A stretch of DNA of 64,000 bases, taken from contig OZ038423.1 of NCBI GenBank assembly GCA_964036155.1, forward strand, positions 64,371,249 to 64,435,248. The letters are read 5' to 3'. Source of the DNA: Diploscapter coronatus (Eukaryota > Nematoda > Chromadorea > Rhabditida > Rhabditidae). The position numbers and the translations under genes were made by a program. The notes under the pieces were generated by a model. The model worked only from the letters and a program-made list of their open reading frames with translations. It was not told the origin of the DNA and made no database searches. Shown in pieces: positions 39,598 through 52,352 of this stretch (the stretch's first letter is position 1; each line of letters begins with the position of its first letter).

Positions 39598-39613
39598 GGC
39601 CCTCTTTAGGGCC
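39598..39613 (+). promoter_or_regulatory. Histone 3' stem-loop of H4
   Basis: GGCCCTCTTTAGGGCC with AACCCAAC upstream, the fourth identical copy in the cluster. Confidence 0.95.
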
Positions 39614-42227
39614 ACAAGTGAGAATTCAAGGACAATTATTTGTTTATGATTATTTTATCGAATAAAAATTGGAATTTGCAATTCAATCGAGTTATATCGA
39701 TTTATCAAAGCATTGCCAAATATCAGCGAATTCAAACGGAATGATTCACAAATTTGAAAGTGTTCAACATTTAAACTGAGCACAAGACAATGGTGAGCCG
39801 GAAGGGACTTTAATTTTTGAATTAAGAGTTAAAGTCATAATTCAGCATTTTCTGATTCTCTGAGTTGGAGTAGGTTTTAATTTTAATACACGTGGAGTAA
39901 AGTTCGAGATTTTATAGATCAACTAGTCAAATGAGAATAGGCGAAACTGGTCATACTTGGAGGAGTCGTTTCTGGGAGTTCAGTCCAACTTTTAGTCAAA
40001 ACCATTCCCTTAATCTTTGAAACGCGGTCAGCCTGAGTACAAGCAATTGGATATTTGTGTCAGAAACAAGACGATTTTGAAAATCAAATCTATTTCTGTT
40101 TTCAGTTTGGTTATCATCTGCTCTTGTTCTGCACACAGCTTTTAAGTGCTTTTAAATCTATTTCACAGTCAATTGATCGATTTTTGATAGTAACAACATA
40201 GAAGTCTTTTCTTTGATGAATCATCTTTAGATTTGTATAATACATGCATATGGACCAAAATCAAGGTTTTCATACATTTCAATAATAAATTCTAAAAGAG
40301 TAAATTTGTCTAAATTTAACAGTAAATAATAGGGTGATGTCTACGTGAATAAGTAATCGAACTCTCGGGTCATAGTATTAGTTCACTATGACTCCAGTTT
40401 TATTCGGAAATATTTTCAACAGCTTCCACATATATCCGAGGTTGAAAAATGGGTTTACATATTCGGAAAAATGTTACTTTTGAAATCCTTTATTCACAAG
40501 AAATGCTTCCCGAATGTGTTCATCATAGGAAATTTGTGATTGATTAATCCTGTCCATATCAAATCATTCGTTATTTTGCATATCTTTAACGTTGGTATAA
40601 GTTAATGCATTCGATGGGTTATGATTTTCATTTTATTCAATCAAATCTTATTCAAAAATAAAATAGTTTCGTAGCATTATTTAAAAGTAAATCCTTGTTC
40701 GGTGTTTGTTCATGGTTTCAATTATATTGCTAACTTTCGAACACTATCTGAGATTAATCGCTGCATTCGCAGTAAGCCATAAAAAATATTGTTCGTCAAA
40801 ATTGATTAAAATGATAACAATTCAAATTTCAAACGGAAAACGCTGGATTTTGCAATGACTTCGCTACTGATAAGGTAATGTCTGATAGTCATATGACTGC
40901 TAAGGTATACGACATTGCGACCAAAATTTTTGGTGCGCACTGCGCAATGACCGTCCCCAAAGTCGACATGGAAGTCACATTTCAACGAAATCATTTCTGA
41001 CGACTAAGCGGCATATTTTGTCAGATTCATCAACTATTCAATACTAAAGTCTTTTCCATTATTTCAGACTCCCTTGATCTTAACTTTGTAAACGCGTTGC
41101 TGGTTATCAATCTTTTTTTGCAGAAAAGGTTCATCAGTGCAATTTCGTAATAAAGTTCTCTCCGTTGGTCTCTTGCTATGAAGAAAACTGATTTCAATTT
41201 TCCTTTGCCCTTTATTTCTCTTATTTTCTTCTGCGCCCAACTCATAAATTTCTTCAATATTTTCCTTTCAAAAATAATCTTATTTTATCCCGTTGTAAAA
41301 TTTAGAAAATACACTTTCAAATTGTTCTATTTCGTAGAAATATAGAATATCATGACAATTTGAATAGGGAAATTCCGTAAGTTTATTTGAAAGTAACGCA
41401 TTTTGAATTATTATCATATGGAAGAGTAATATTGTAAGCGATCCTGGGTTTCAAATTTGATTGATGATGAGATGTTGTGGTCAGTTTCCTAAATTAATTC
41501 TTATTTTAAATTTGAATGTCCCCTGTTTCGTGATTATCGCTTTATAATTTGTGCACTTACAGATGAGATTGTACTGAAAAAACAAAATTTATAATCTTGA
41601 ATCACTGAATTTTGCAGTTTTATAAACCAAAAAATATCGTTCGTAAGGGTTCATCAGGAAATTCCTCTTTTCGATCATGTGATCACTCCTCCCCTTTCGC
41701 TTCTCCGTCCCTGCTCCTCTCTTCCCTTGTGCCACCCATTCTCCCACTTCGACACCCATACAGCCATCTGCGCCAGTTTCTCTATATTTATTGGTATCAC
41801 ATTTATCAATTTCGAAATTCCTCGATTATCTAAATCTTGAGAGCGCAAAACAGCTCATAAAAACTAAATTAACTATTATTTTTTGTTCAGATTTATGCAT
41901 CCTTGCCTAATTAAGACTTTTAGAAGGAGAAACAATTATAAATCGTTTCTATCCGAAAAAAAATCGCAACATTTTTGAATCCAAAATAAAGGGCACTTTT
42001 GGAATCGAAAATCAGATGAACACACGCGTGTACGCGAATAATTTTGCTTTATTTTTGTTACATGATAGTTCATAATATCTATCGCTGATGTAGTTTGAGT
42101 CACTAATAAATAACGACGATTGAATGCATTTCTTCATATTTTGTTTGATTTGCTAATAATTATGACTTATTGCAGCAGCTGCAGATCCATCTGAAAGAAA
42201 ATATCTATTGTTTCACTTACTAAAACC
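39614..42227. other. Intergenic, no gene seen
   Basis: About 2.6 kb of AT-rich sequence. Open stretches at 40806-40994 (minus), 41030-41257 (minus) and 41612-41833 (plus) have no flanking exons or family motifs. No further histone copies, RNA genes or repeats recognised. Confidence 0.5.
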
Positions 42228-45105
42228 ATGAGCAACCCTCAAAAAATGGATTGGCTTGAACCCAATCATACATGGACTCGTGGAGTAAGTATATTCTAAC
42301 TTTGATAAATTACTTCACTTTTCATAAATGCATTTAGGATGAAGGTTTGCCCGTAAATCCACCTATGGAGGGCCATGATATTGACCATGTTGTCGACATC
42401 GATCTTCATGCCCCTAGAACAAGGAACAACGATAATCTATACAAGGATATTTATGGCGATCCCATACAACCAAATCCAACTGATAATGTAAACAGAAATT
42501 TCCTGGATGGATAGTTTTATCTACATAATTACAATTAGGCATTGGATCCTGCACAGCCCGGCATAGAAACAATACTCAATCCGATGCTCAGAGTTACCGA
42601 TGCAAATTTCTCTTATCAACCACTTCAGAATGGTCAGAGTCTCTTATTTTAACCTAGTCAAACAGTGTTAGATCAAATCACTTATGTTAAACGAGTGGCT
42701 CCGCTTTTCTCAACCGAGTATTGAATAACCATATTTGACAACACAGTAAAACTAAAATGCTTCCAACCTAGTCTTAATAAAAGATAGTAAAGCTCATATT
42801 GAAACATTATTTAGTTTCAATGCATATTTTGAAAATTTTGAAAACAAAGTTTGAAATCTCATTTATTCTATGAACTGAAAGATAGTGATCTAATCAGTAA
42901 TAATCATAATACAATTTCATTTAGATGCCATTGAACTGAACAATTCATGCATGCAACTACCACTACCAGAAGATTGGGCTTGCTATGCACATGGCATTTA
43001 TCCTTCCGAACGTCTGGTGAATGCCGATGGATGCAGAATGAATCCACTTTGTGATGAACCTGAGCAGCATCGATATCCGGATCTTCCAGGACCTGAAGTG
43101 CTAAGCAGTCTTAATTCTACGATGGGTATGCAGAACGTTATCGCTTCTACCAATATGAAAAGTTTAGCTCCGCAACAAGAACATGCTCAAGTACATAGTG
43201 CATTGGCACCTGGCAGTCTTCTGCAAGCCCAGACCTCAAACGCCTTCGGCCAAACAATCCAGTCATTGGTGTCTTCATTTGTTCAAATGCAAGCTCTTAA
43301 GCCCATGCAAGTTTGCCCACCAAATGACCTCACACCTTCAATCCCCAATCAGAACTCAACTACTGAGCAGCAGCCAGCTTCACCGAAATATGGTCGATCT
43401 TTGCCACCTGGTGGACGTAAGTTTATTTCGTAGAGATATTTTATATTATTAATAATCTTAGCTCGGCTAATAAAAGTGATAACTGATGAAGAAATAGATG
43501 GATTGAGGAAGCTCAAGGCAAAGGAAGATCGTAGAAAGCGTACGAAAAGTCCAGATACAGAGCATGTAATCTTAGGTTTTAAACAAATATCAGCAAAATT
43601 AAATATGTTCAGAAAAAAGATGTTCGCAAGGCCAACTCAAAGGCGCATCGTGAAAGAAATCTAGAAGAAAAAACTGGACTGAATTCTATGAAACAGCGAT
43701 TGAAAGAGGTTCTGTGAATTTTTCAATGTAATCATTTCAATAGTGAAAATTTTAAGTCGATCAAAATCAAGGAATCATCAAGAGTGAAAGGCATTAATTT
43801 ATATAACGAGATGCAAGAGAAGGTGTGTAAATTACCCTTATTTATTCTGATAAATAGATAGTTTAGATGTTTTGTAAGTTCTCATTGTTCAATTCTATTT
43901 GTTAGAAATAGGATAAAGTTGAATATAAATTTAAGAGGACATTCACAGATGAGAATGCACATAATTTTAGGCAGCCTCCAAAATGGTGTGGATTATAAGC
44001 ACTTTCAACAATAACTCATCTCAATTCGATTCATTCGACTCAACATTGGAGGGGCGGACTAAATGGATCATCGCCCGAACAAATTCTTTTCTAAGTAACA
44101 ATACAAGGCTATTTATCCATAACTATTTGTTATCGGATGAACAGGACATCAACAGTCAGATCAAATTGGAGAGTGAGGAGGATTTACTAAATGATCTCGT
44201 TAGTTACCTTTCGATTAATAAATACTTCAACGATAAAACATAAATAAAAAATAGGCTTACGAAAATTTGGATACCATAATTTGAAAATTCTACTAAAAGG
44301 GATTTTATATAATTTTAGGAAGACATTGGAGAAAGCCTAAAACAGTTAAAGATGGAGAAGAAACAAATTGAGGAGCAATTGGTAAATTTATGCATCTTAT
44401 TAAATAAAATTATTACATATTCAATATAATTTTGTAACTAAATTAGGGGCATCAGCCATGCGAGAAAACTCATAGAAACTGGATAAATGATGCATTTTTG
44501 AGTGAGAAATTGGATTCTTTATCCATCTCCGAAAAAAAATCGAAAAATTAGCATAAAATTAGTACATAGTCATGGCAAACTATATTTTATGATGATACGT
44601 GGAAGACACATCTTCATTACAATCTAGACATGCATTCTTACATGAAGTATAACATTTTCAGTATAAACGCGAACGTAGCAAATTGTATTCCCGGAGGTAC
44701 AGGAGGAAGAAGGCGTTTGAGAGAATCAGGTTGCGAAATGAAAACAAGCGACTGAAGAACAAGGATGGCAAAATTGGAAAGGACCTGATCAAAATAACTG
44801 ATTGTTGCAGATCTTTATCATTTGATGTAAGTATACTAAATATCTTACTTTATTGAGGATATGCCTATGAGTTAGGCTAATTTATATTTCAGTGAATAAT
44901 TCAAGATATTTAGGCTGACGATGTGCTCAGAGAAGGGATTGACTGCATTAATAGATGGGTTCAGCAATATCAGATAACTAATCGTCCACTTCCACAAAAC
45001 GCCGATATTGAACACATTAAGTCTATTTGTCGCGACATTTATCAATTTCTTCATCGCGAAATTCGTGAATTTCTTCAGAAAATTTCGATCTGTTGTAAAT
45101 CTTGA
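42228..45105 (+). CDS. bZIP-like transcription factor lacking the invariant Asn
   Basis: Eleven exons join in frame to 568 residues: 42228-42284, 42338-42487, 42539-42632, 42925-43416, 43462-43565, 43613-43708, 43757-43822, 43971-44198, 44319-44381, 44662-44826, 44914-45105. Continuous frame across ten introns supports the model, although some donors are weak. The N-terminal half is Pro/Gln/Asn-rich. A first basic helical region lies at 300-331 (RKANSKAHRERN). A second, at 453-467 (RERSKLYSRRYRRKK), fits the bZIP spacing exactly: S456-x7-R464-x9-L474, then L481, I488 and I495 every seven residues. The invariant bZIP Asn is Ser here, and the Ala pair is Tyr-Ser. It resembles the ATF4 type but is diverged. 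The C-terminus is helical. DNA binding is inferred. Confidence 0.6.
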
Positions 45106-45924
45106 AGTTTATCATTGTATATCTCTAGCATATCTAAATTTAAAAGGTAGCAATTCTACTAGTCAATTTAGCGGTTTATTAATTTACATTCCTTATTTTA
45201 TTACTATTTTATATTGCTCTTATTGCTTAAATATCCCAAACCATCCGGTTAAAAATCATGAAAAATCGGTGATTTTTCTCACCTCAAACGGACTCCTTTC
45301 TAAAATTTTCAATTTGTTATCAATCTGTTTTTTTTCAAAATTTACTCCTTTCACGTTATCATTGTATTGACAAAAACGACTTTGACAAAATTTTCCAAAT
45401 TTACGCAAACTCTGTTGTTACAAAATCATCGCTAGCAAGTAGATTTCTTATGATCATTAGATGATGATTTCCTGGTTATTAGAATTAGAAGTTGATTGAT
45501 TCAAATGTTATTATTAGAAAATGATTTAAGAATGCCTTCCTGTAAAATTCCCCAGGGTTTAGGGCTAGGGAGTATAGGAAAAAGAAAAGGAAGGAGTAAA
45601 TTCTACAGAAGGCCTTTAAAAATATTCCAATTTATCACGTCGTCGAGGCAAGTAGCGCGTAGGGATTGTATTTATATTTGATAATGTTCCCGGTGGCCAT
45701 TTATGTGCTTGCCATTTCATGATATCCAATACTCAATAATTGTTTTGGGTCGTTGTATATTGCACTTTCAGGGTGAAATAAAGAATGTTTTTGTTATATC
45801 CTTTTAAAACATCATTTCGATTTTATGTTGTAAATATAAAAAATATTTTCAAGAAAACTGTTTACACTAAAATTTAATGCAATCAAATAATATTCACTGT
45901 TCAAAAGCCTGCAATGTACTCGAT
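45106..45924. other. Convergent 3' intergenic region
   Basis: AT-rich gap between the bZIP-like gene (plus) and the secreted-protein gene (minus). A GTGAAATAAAGAATG polyadenylation-like signal is near 45773. Nothing else recognised. Confidence 0.5.
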
Positions 45925-47264
45925 TTAATTGATCATAGGAAGAGGGGTCGTTTCAGTGATCGACTTGACTTTGGACATTTTGATGTATTGATCGACCAAA
46001 CCGATATCCTTCGCCTTCTTCTGCAAATGGATTTTTGACAAACTTTCATCGACAATAGACAGCTTACGTAAATCTTGAGATATGCGTCGAAGATTTGCAT
46101 CGAATCTTCGAGTTCTAATCCAGAAGCAAAGACCTCGATCTAATCAAAAGGAGGGATTAGAGATATCGAAAAATGAAGAAAATCTAACCGATTTATCCTG
46201 CTCTTCCTCAGAACTCAGGACGAATGGAATGAAATTTTTAGACAGATTTTCCATATCAGCGAAAAATTTTTGTGCCTAAATATCTAATGAAAAACGATAC
46301 ATTTTCCTCCCCACCCTCGGACTCAGTTTTGGCTGAATTTCATTGTCGAAATAGAGCAGCATTTCAGTCATTTGCTTCAGGAATTTCTTGATCGACTCCT
46401 GGAATTCTCTGAGTTATCAAGAAATTCGAGGTTGGACGAAACCCTGTCCTCAGGCGAAAAATCCCCAGCTCCAGGAATTGTGGAAATCGCTTCGAACTTC
46501 TCTTCGGCCTTCATCTTTCGATCGAGCACTATTTCCATGATCTAGATGCTCAACACTTTTATTCAACAATTTTCTCTATGAGAGTTTAGCCATTTTAATG
46601 TTGGAACGTAGAAAAGTAAAAGATTGAGTGAGATGTTACTATTCATTTAAAAAAAAAGATTAGTCCTTTTAAACCTTATTTTGAAATAAGGAATTCTCCA
46701 CATGTTGCACAGAAAATTCGGTTCGATTTCTGTTTCACTTCATACTTATCAGTTTTAATTAATCGAGACTCATATCAGATTTTGGAATTAGTAAAAGTGG
46801 TAATTAGCAGCTTTATAATCGAGTTTAGGTGTAATTTCGGGAAGTGCGGGCGCGAGAACTCACAGAAATTTCTCATCTACTATAAATGAAAATCGAACAG
46901 TAATTGTGATGAGCACATTTCCCTTTTTGCCCAATTCGTATATCATTCCAATTGCAACTTTTATGACAAACTTTCCAAAATTTGCCTTTTTATATATATT
47001 CCATAAGAATAAAAAATCTACCTTAGTGACTCTTTCTCTTTGTTCAGGAGTCAAATTCTCGACCACAAGGCGATAGATAGCCATTTTCGTTTTCATTCCT
47101 TTCACTAAATATGCAATATTTGAAAATTAGAAGAAATTCTGTTCATTTTCTAATAAAATAACGAAATGCAACTTGCATTCGACATTTCCCGTTTCTGTTG
47201 GTCTGCCAGAGATGTTGACGAATAGAGAGCAACCGATGAAAAGCAGCGCAAGCAGTCGAAACAT
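45925..47264 (-). CDS. Small secreted helical protein, family uncertain (FAR-like at best)
   Basis: The first exon, 47264-47173, follows a TTTCAG acceptor (likely trans-splice) and encodes a clear signal peptide, MFRLLALLFIGCSLFVNISG. Later exons 47104-47022, 46541-46443, 46398-46315, 46275-46189, 46139-46068 and 46020-45925 are phase-consistent with one another. They encode an Ala/Glu/Lys-rich helical protein with NLTPEQRERV, KKFLKQMTEMLL and LSPRAQKFFADM, ending PLPMIN. The pattern is reminiscent of secreted nematode fatty-acid- and retinol-binding (FAR) proteins, but the resemblance is weak. Exon 1 ends in phase 2 whereas exon 2 needs phase 1, so a small exon is missed, the start is different, or the gene is frameshifted. 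Confidence 0.6.
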
Positions 47265-48459
47265 TTTCTGAAATCGAAATAAAGGATTCGAACTTTGAAG
47301 TAAATCCTAGCCGAGGGTTCAGAAGTAAAACTTGACCTCAACTCTGTTGTTGCATGTTGCCTTTATATCCCTCGATCTGACTCATCCGAACGCATTTGTT
47401 ATAAACAACCGACTGATTTATTGCTTCCATTACTCGAAAGCATATCTTCGGCTGATTTCTGTGTAATGCTCTAAAAATGAAAGTAGAATGCTTGAACTTT
47501 GAAAGAATTATGTGAGGGCAGGAAACTCATCAAGGCACAATCAGGTGATCTTCAAGAAAATGTATCAAAGTATGTGGAAAATGTTTATTACAACAAAATC
47601 ATTATGGAAATCTAAATTTCAAGTCAACGAAATTCGGGTTCTAACACATTTTATTGAATTAGTAGAATGTCAGGTCAAATAGTTTTTCGCCAGTATTAGA
47701 TGCTAGAAGCTCAGCAAGAGGATAAATAAACACAAACTAAAAATTCGATATAAATCAAGTCACGAGCAGAATTTATCCGGACTCGGGAAAACTCCGATTC
47801 TGAAGAATTTTATACTTAATTCCTACCCAAAAATTTTCAAATCTCACATCGGCCAGCTCTGGTATAAATAATCTCAGAATATAAAATCTCATATATATCT
47901 CTTCTTGACAGAGTATGACAATATAGTCCTCAAGGTAAATGATTTCTGAAATAAAAATCATGGAACGCGCAAAATATATAGAAATACATGTGATCTCACT
48001 GTAGTTTAAACTTATCGCTGTTTTTTGTTGAATAAAGCTGTAAAATATATTTTGATAGTCCACATTCTTTTTTGTGAACGGTCATTTCAACGTTCTTTTG
48101 AAGTTTTCACCATATTAGCGGCAAATGATATTCCTATACGAGATTTCGCATGCTTCTCGATTCTCAATTCGACAATAGCAGATGCAAATATCGTTTCATT
48201 CGATTGTACGACACTTATAATCGCATTCAAGTTCTGTTCAATTTATCTTCTCCTATTTTTGTGACTAACGAAGATAAAGTATCAGTTCAATATATTTATT
48301 TGAATAAAATCCACATGGATTAATCGAGATATTGAGAGATTTGTACTAAAACGTCGTGACGGAGGTATCGCGTTGTGTTTTAGGCGCTATCAATGACGGA
48401 CGACGATTCTTTATGCCCCAACCTGCAAAGCATTGTTTTGGATGATTATAATTCAATAT
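47265..48459. other. Intergenic, possible exon fragment
   Basis: A 95-codon minus-strand open stretch at 47773-48063 has no recognised motif and no methionine-plus-splice context. It could be an exon remnant of a membrane protein. Otherwise AT-rich and empty. Confidence 0.4.
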
Positions 48460-51400
48460 TCATGCTCTCATACTTCGGAATAACTCGACGACAGCCTGTT
48501 GAATGTAAGACACACATAAAATGCAGTAGGTATTGTATAAAATGGCAGATGAAGAGTTTATGAGGACTAAATAGTCAACTAATTCTGTAAAAAATAATGA
48601 ACGTTTTAAATATTCAGAACATCATGAAGATATTCATCTTCAGTAAACATTTTTGGTTAAAGTGCTCTTGCGACATTTAGAAGTAATTAGTTTTGGGTTC
48701 TAGCGAAATGTTTTGTCAACGTAACTCAGTAGTTGATGCTAGATACTGAATATGCACGTATATCACTTTGAAATGTCGAGAAATACAGAATGGGTAAATT
48801 GCATTTGGTAGCGTAATACATTTCGAAACTTCTTACGTTGGAAGAATATCTCGAACAACCAGAGAGCAATCACGAAGGCACAGGGAACTATTGTCGTCGA
48901 AGTCAACACGAGAATCTAATAATTAGTAAATAAGCAGAATATAAATAATCATGGAACGATAGCGCACCTGGGCTGCAGAATCTCGGGCCAAAAGCAGCTC
49001 CATTTTATTACTCGATGTTGATGACAACATACGGAATTCATGGATGGATTTGTACGATAAATATGACAGAACTCCGATGCCTAAAAATTTCAAACCAAAT
49101 AATTTATGATCATCAATGGAATATTCTAGTTTCATTATGAAAATTCGAAAGTGAACTTGATCATTTGGAAACATCATGAGTTCAAATATAAGCTTGCTTA
49201 ATGAAGCATGCATGGAAACTAAAGTACAGAGCAGACCATAGTTCTCTATGACAACCTTCAAACGACCATAAATCGGGTTTAAAGAGTTTGAAATCAGCCA
49301 AATTTGGGCTTTTTGGAATCTCTATATCACGGTTTAGCATTGTGGTGAATTTTATGAAATTCTAATAAGCCATAGCAGGACTACGGTAATTCATTTTCGA
49401 AGTATGCTGTCGCTAGGCTTGCAAAGGCGCAAACTCAATGTTGCTAAATGCTAAAGATGGTTGAGGCAAGTAAAAACAAGTCGCAAATTCTACAAGAATT
49501 AATCACCACGGTATGCAGGATCAATTTCTTCTGAATTTTAGTCGAACTAAATCTTGGTGACGATTTCAGGACTCAGAATTCTACGGTATCCACTTCTTTC
49601 AGACTATCGGTTAGAAATCAGCGTCATATCATTGGTAATAATATAACAAGTGTATGATATCTGCTTATATCACGCTTCAAAATGATACCCCATTAAAAGA
49701 ATTTGGAATAATCTTTCCAGTTCAGAATATGCGAGTTTGAAAGTTGTCATAGGTAATTATGGGTCATTTGTAGTAAAGAAACAAGAGAATTTTTTGAACT
49801 AAAATATATTGTAAGCATTTTGCAAACAAAAAAGATCGTTTAAGTGTTTACTTCGCAGCCTCCTTATGTAATCGCTGCAGCTGAATTATGTATCCCACAA
49901 AGTGCAAGATAAATGCTATTGCTTACTCTCAAAATTTGAATGGTCTATGAATCTAGGTATTTTCGAGAATTCTGCAGATAATAAATGTTACTTACAGTAA
50001 TAAAATACCCAAAATATCATTATTAATAGCAAAAGCCCGAATGGAACCAGCAGCTCGACATACTCTTTCGGAATACCGAAATTGTCGGTCAGAAATTTCA
50101 GACCATCGAAACTATAGGCACAGACATCCAGACGACGCAATGATTTGATGCATGAATAATTCTGAAATTATTAGTTTTTTCAGGGTATTAATCTTGAAAT
50201 GTAGATGTTATTGTGCTGGAACTTCTTGAATATGTTCAATCTTAATTTATAATCTTCATCCCAATGAGAAGTATGTAACTTAGTTTTAAGACTTTGTAAA
50301 TCAAAATGTAAACATAAATGATACTTCTCATTTGATATCAATTCACTCGTTACTCTAATGACCTCTTCAACTCGGAATAATAGAGATCGTAACTTAAATC
50401 CCTTAACAACGAATGCAAGCATTGTGTAGATCACGGATCCTGCTCAACATTGGTGTGTAGCTCAAATCGGATGCGCTGATTACGATAATCAAGTTGAAAA
50501 ACGCTAAAAGTTGAGAATAGCTCCGAATTTCAATCATTCATTTCACAATGCATCAACAGAAATTAAAACTTAGCTTGCATTGCAAAATCGCTGACAATGC
50601 CATTTTCCTTGCAATAATAAAGAAAAATCGAAGTCAAATTGAGGATCTGTTTTTGAATCTTTAGCATATTTCTGACTTGACTATCGTAATCAGTGCATTC
50701 AATTAGTCTACCCAGCATTTTGAGCTGGATTAGTGATTTACAATATACATTTCTTGTAAATCAGTGTCATTAATTATTAAACATTTACATATATTCATAT
50801 TCATAACTTTGCTTAGATCTCATTCTTCTTAAATTTAGCGTATTTTACAATAAAATAACGATTCAAAATAGATATTTTCGAGCATTAATCGCCAATGCAA
50901 AATTTATCTTATTAATCTCATCCTAATGATTTCAGATTTGACAAAATATCGACGATTATGATATTCCTCACTATGTTTGTTCACAAAACTACTACTTACA
51001 GAGTATTTATCCAAAATATGAGGTCGTTCTGAAGCACAATACACGCCAATATCGAGTGCATATAATAGAGTAATATTCAAAAGAGGCACAGTTGAAAGGA
51101 ACAATGATATAAATCGAGCCAGCATAACGAAGAAACGAAAACGAGTGTCCTGACTTGTGGCTCTTACAATCACTTGAAGGCGTGAAATGAATGTCGATCT
51201 GGAAATTCGTTCGGAAATTGGGTTCACAGTTAAAATCTTTAGAAGGTGATTCTGACACAGGGATGAATGTTATGAAGCGTAACGTAATTGAAATAAACTA
51301 GCGATCGATTTGGGGTATTTTTCATTGCATGATTAAAAGATTACGATTATTTTTGGAGTTGTTGTGGCAAAATAATAAAAGAAAATCGCTTAGAAAATTG

Positions 51401-52214
51401 TTATATAAGTGTTGTTTAACTGAAATTGTGTAAGGAATTTCTCTTACAATGTAGCGCTCAACGGAAGTTAAAAATTTCGTAACATACATTTCTGAACCTA
51501 AATAGGAATGTTTTGCTCCAGTTTCAACTACACATTCACTACCAGATATTTCAATTTGAAGTAAAAATAGTGATACAGTTGCTTTTGACTAATTTTTGGA
51601 AAATATAACGAAATTCATTTTGAGATTTTTACAATTTATTTTTGTATAAGAGGTAGAGTTGAAATAGGAACTTTGAACAATTCCACTCAAAACTGTTTTT
51701 AAACTTACGTGAGAAATGAAAATGAAATCATTAATGAGGCTAGACATAACTGAATCTGAGCTTGGGCATTTAAACCTAGTGCTGTGTAAAAACCATGAGT
51801 TTTGAATAGGACGAAAGGCACGTAGAGTGTTAGAATCATTCCTAAAATTATTAATTTGAAAAATTGCAACAGAACCTATTTGTATTTTGACAGACCTTCT
51901 ACTGTTTCAATCACCGTGAATGTGAATATTATTTGAAAGTAAATGAACGACCATTTCGTATGTTTGACTTGTTTAGGACATTTAAAAATTAGTGCAATGA
52001 TAATAATGAGTCCATAGACAAAACTAATAGCGGAAATCGAGTGATTTGCAATAAAATAAATTTGAGGAGTTTCGTAGAAATCAGTACAGTTCTTCATTGA
52101 AGCGACACCGAGAATTGCTAGAATTAAAGCTCTAAAATCGCGTTTTTCGTAAGCTAAATAATTTGCAATTTCCAATGGAATATTTTGACAGGTGAAGTTT
52201 TGCGAAAAAGACAT
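48460..52214 (-). CDS. Serpentine chemoreceptor, srh/str-superfamily-like
   Basis: Seven exons join in frame to 377 residues: 52214-51896, 51841-51709, 51198-51000, 50161-49996, 49080-48968, 48915-48837, 48584-48460. The N-terminal part has FYETPQIYFIANHS, a first membrane segment, and the loop KCPKQVKHTKWSFIYF, a pattern typical of srh and related nematode receptors. Further segments include GFYTALGLNAQAQIQ (before TM3), FISLFLSTVPLLNITLL, VPFGLLLLIMIFWVFYY, ILVLTSTTIVPCAFVIALW and LVLINSSSAILYNTY, and the tail ends VELFRSMRA. Seven membrane segments are seen in the expected order. Intron 3 is 838 nt and holds extra open hydrophobic blocks. Likely a sensory-neuron odorant-type receptor; the ligand is unknown. 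Confidence 0.75.
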
Positions 52215-52343
52215 TTCAATTTCAATCTTACATAAATTAATCTGCTCGCTATTAAAAATAAATTAATGTTTGTTCGGCTGATTCGATAAAAACTATTTGA
52301 AACATATTCAAGTTAATGTGGAATTTTAGCGTTAATCTAAAAG
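52215..52343. promoter_or_regulatory. Residual upstream region of the chemoreceptor
   Basis: Only about 130 bp separate the receptor start from the Mutator-like element, so any promoter must be very short or lie inside or beyond the insertion. Confidence 0.4.
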
Positions 52344-52352
52344 TGAGATCCA

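Noticed and set aside
43912..43970. Alternative exon before 43971 in the bZIP-like gene
   Set aside because: It would need a 14-nt intron to reach the following frame; the acceptor ending at 43970 gives a clean phase-0 join.
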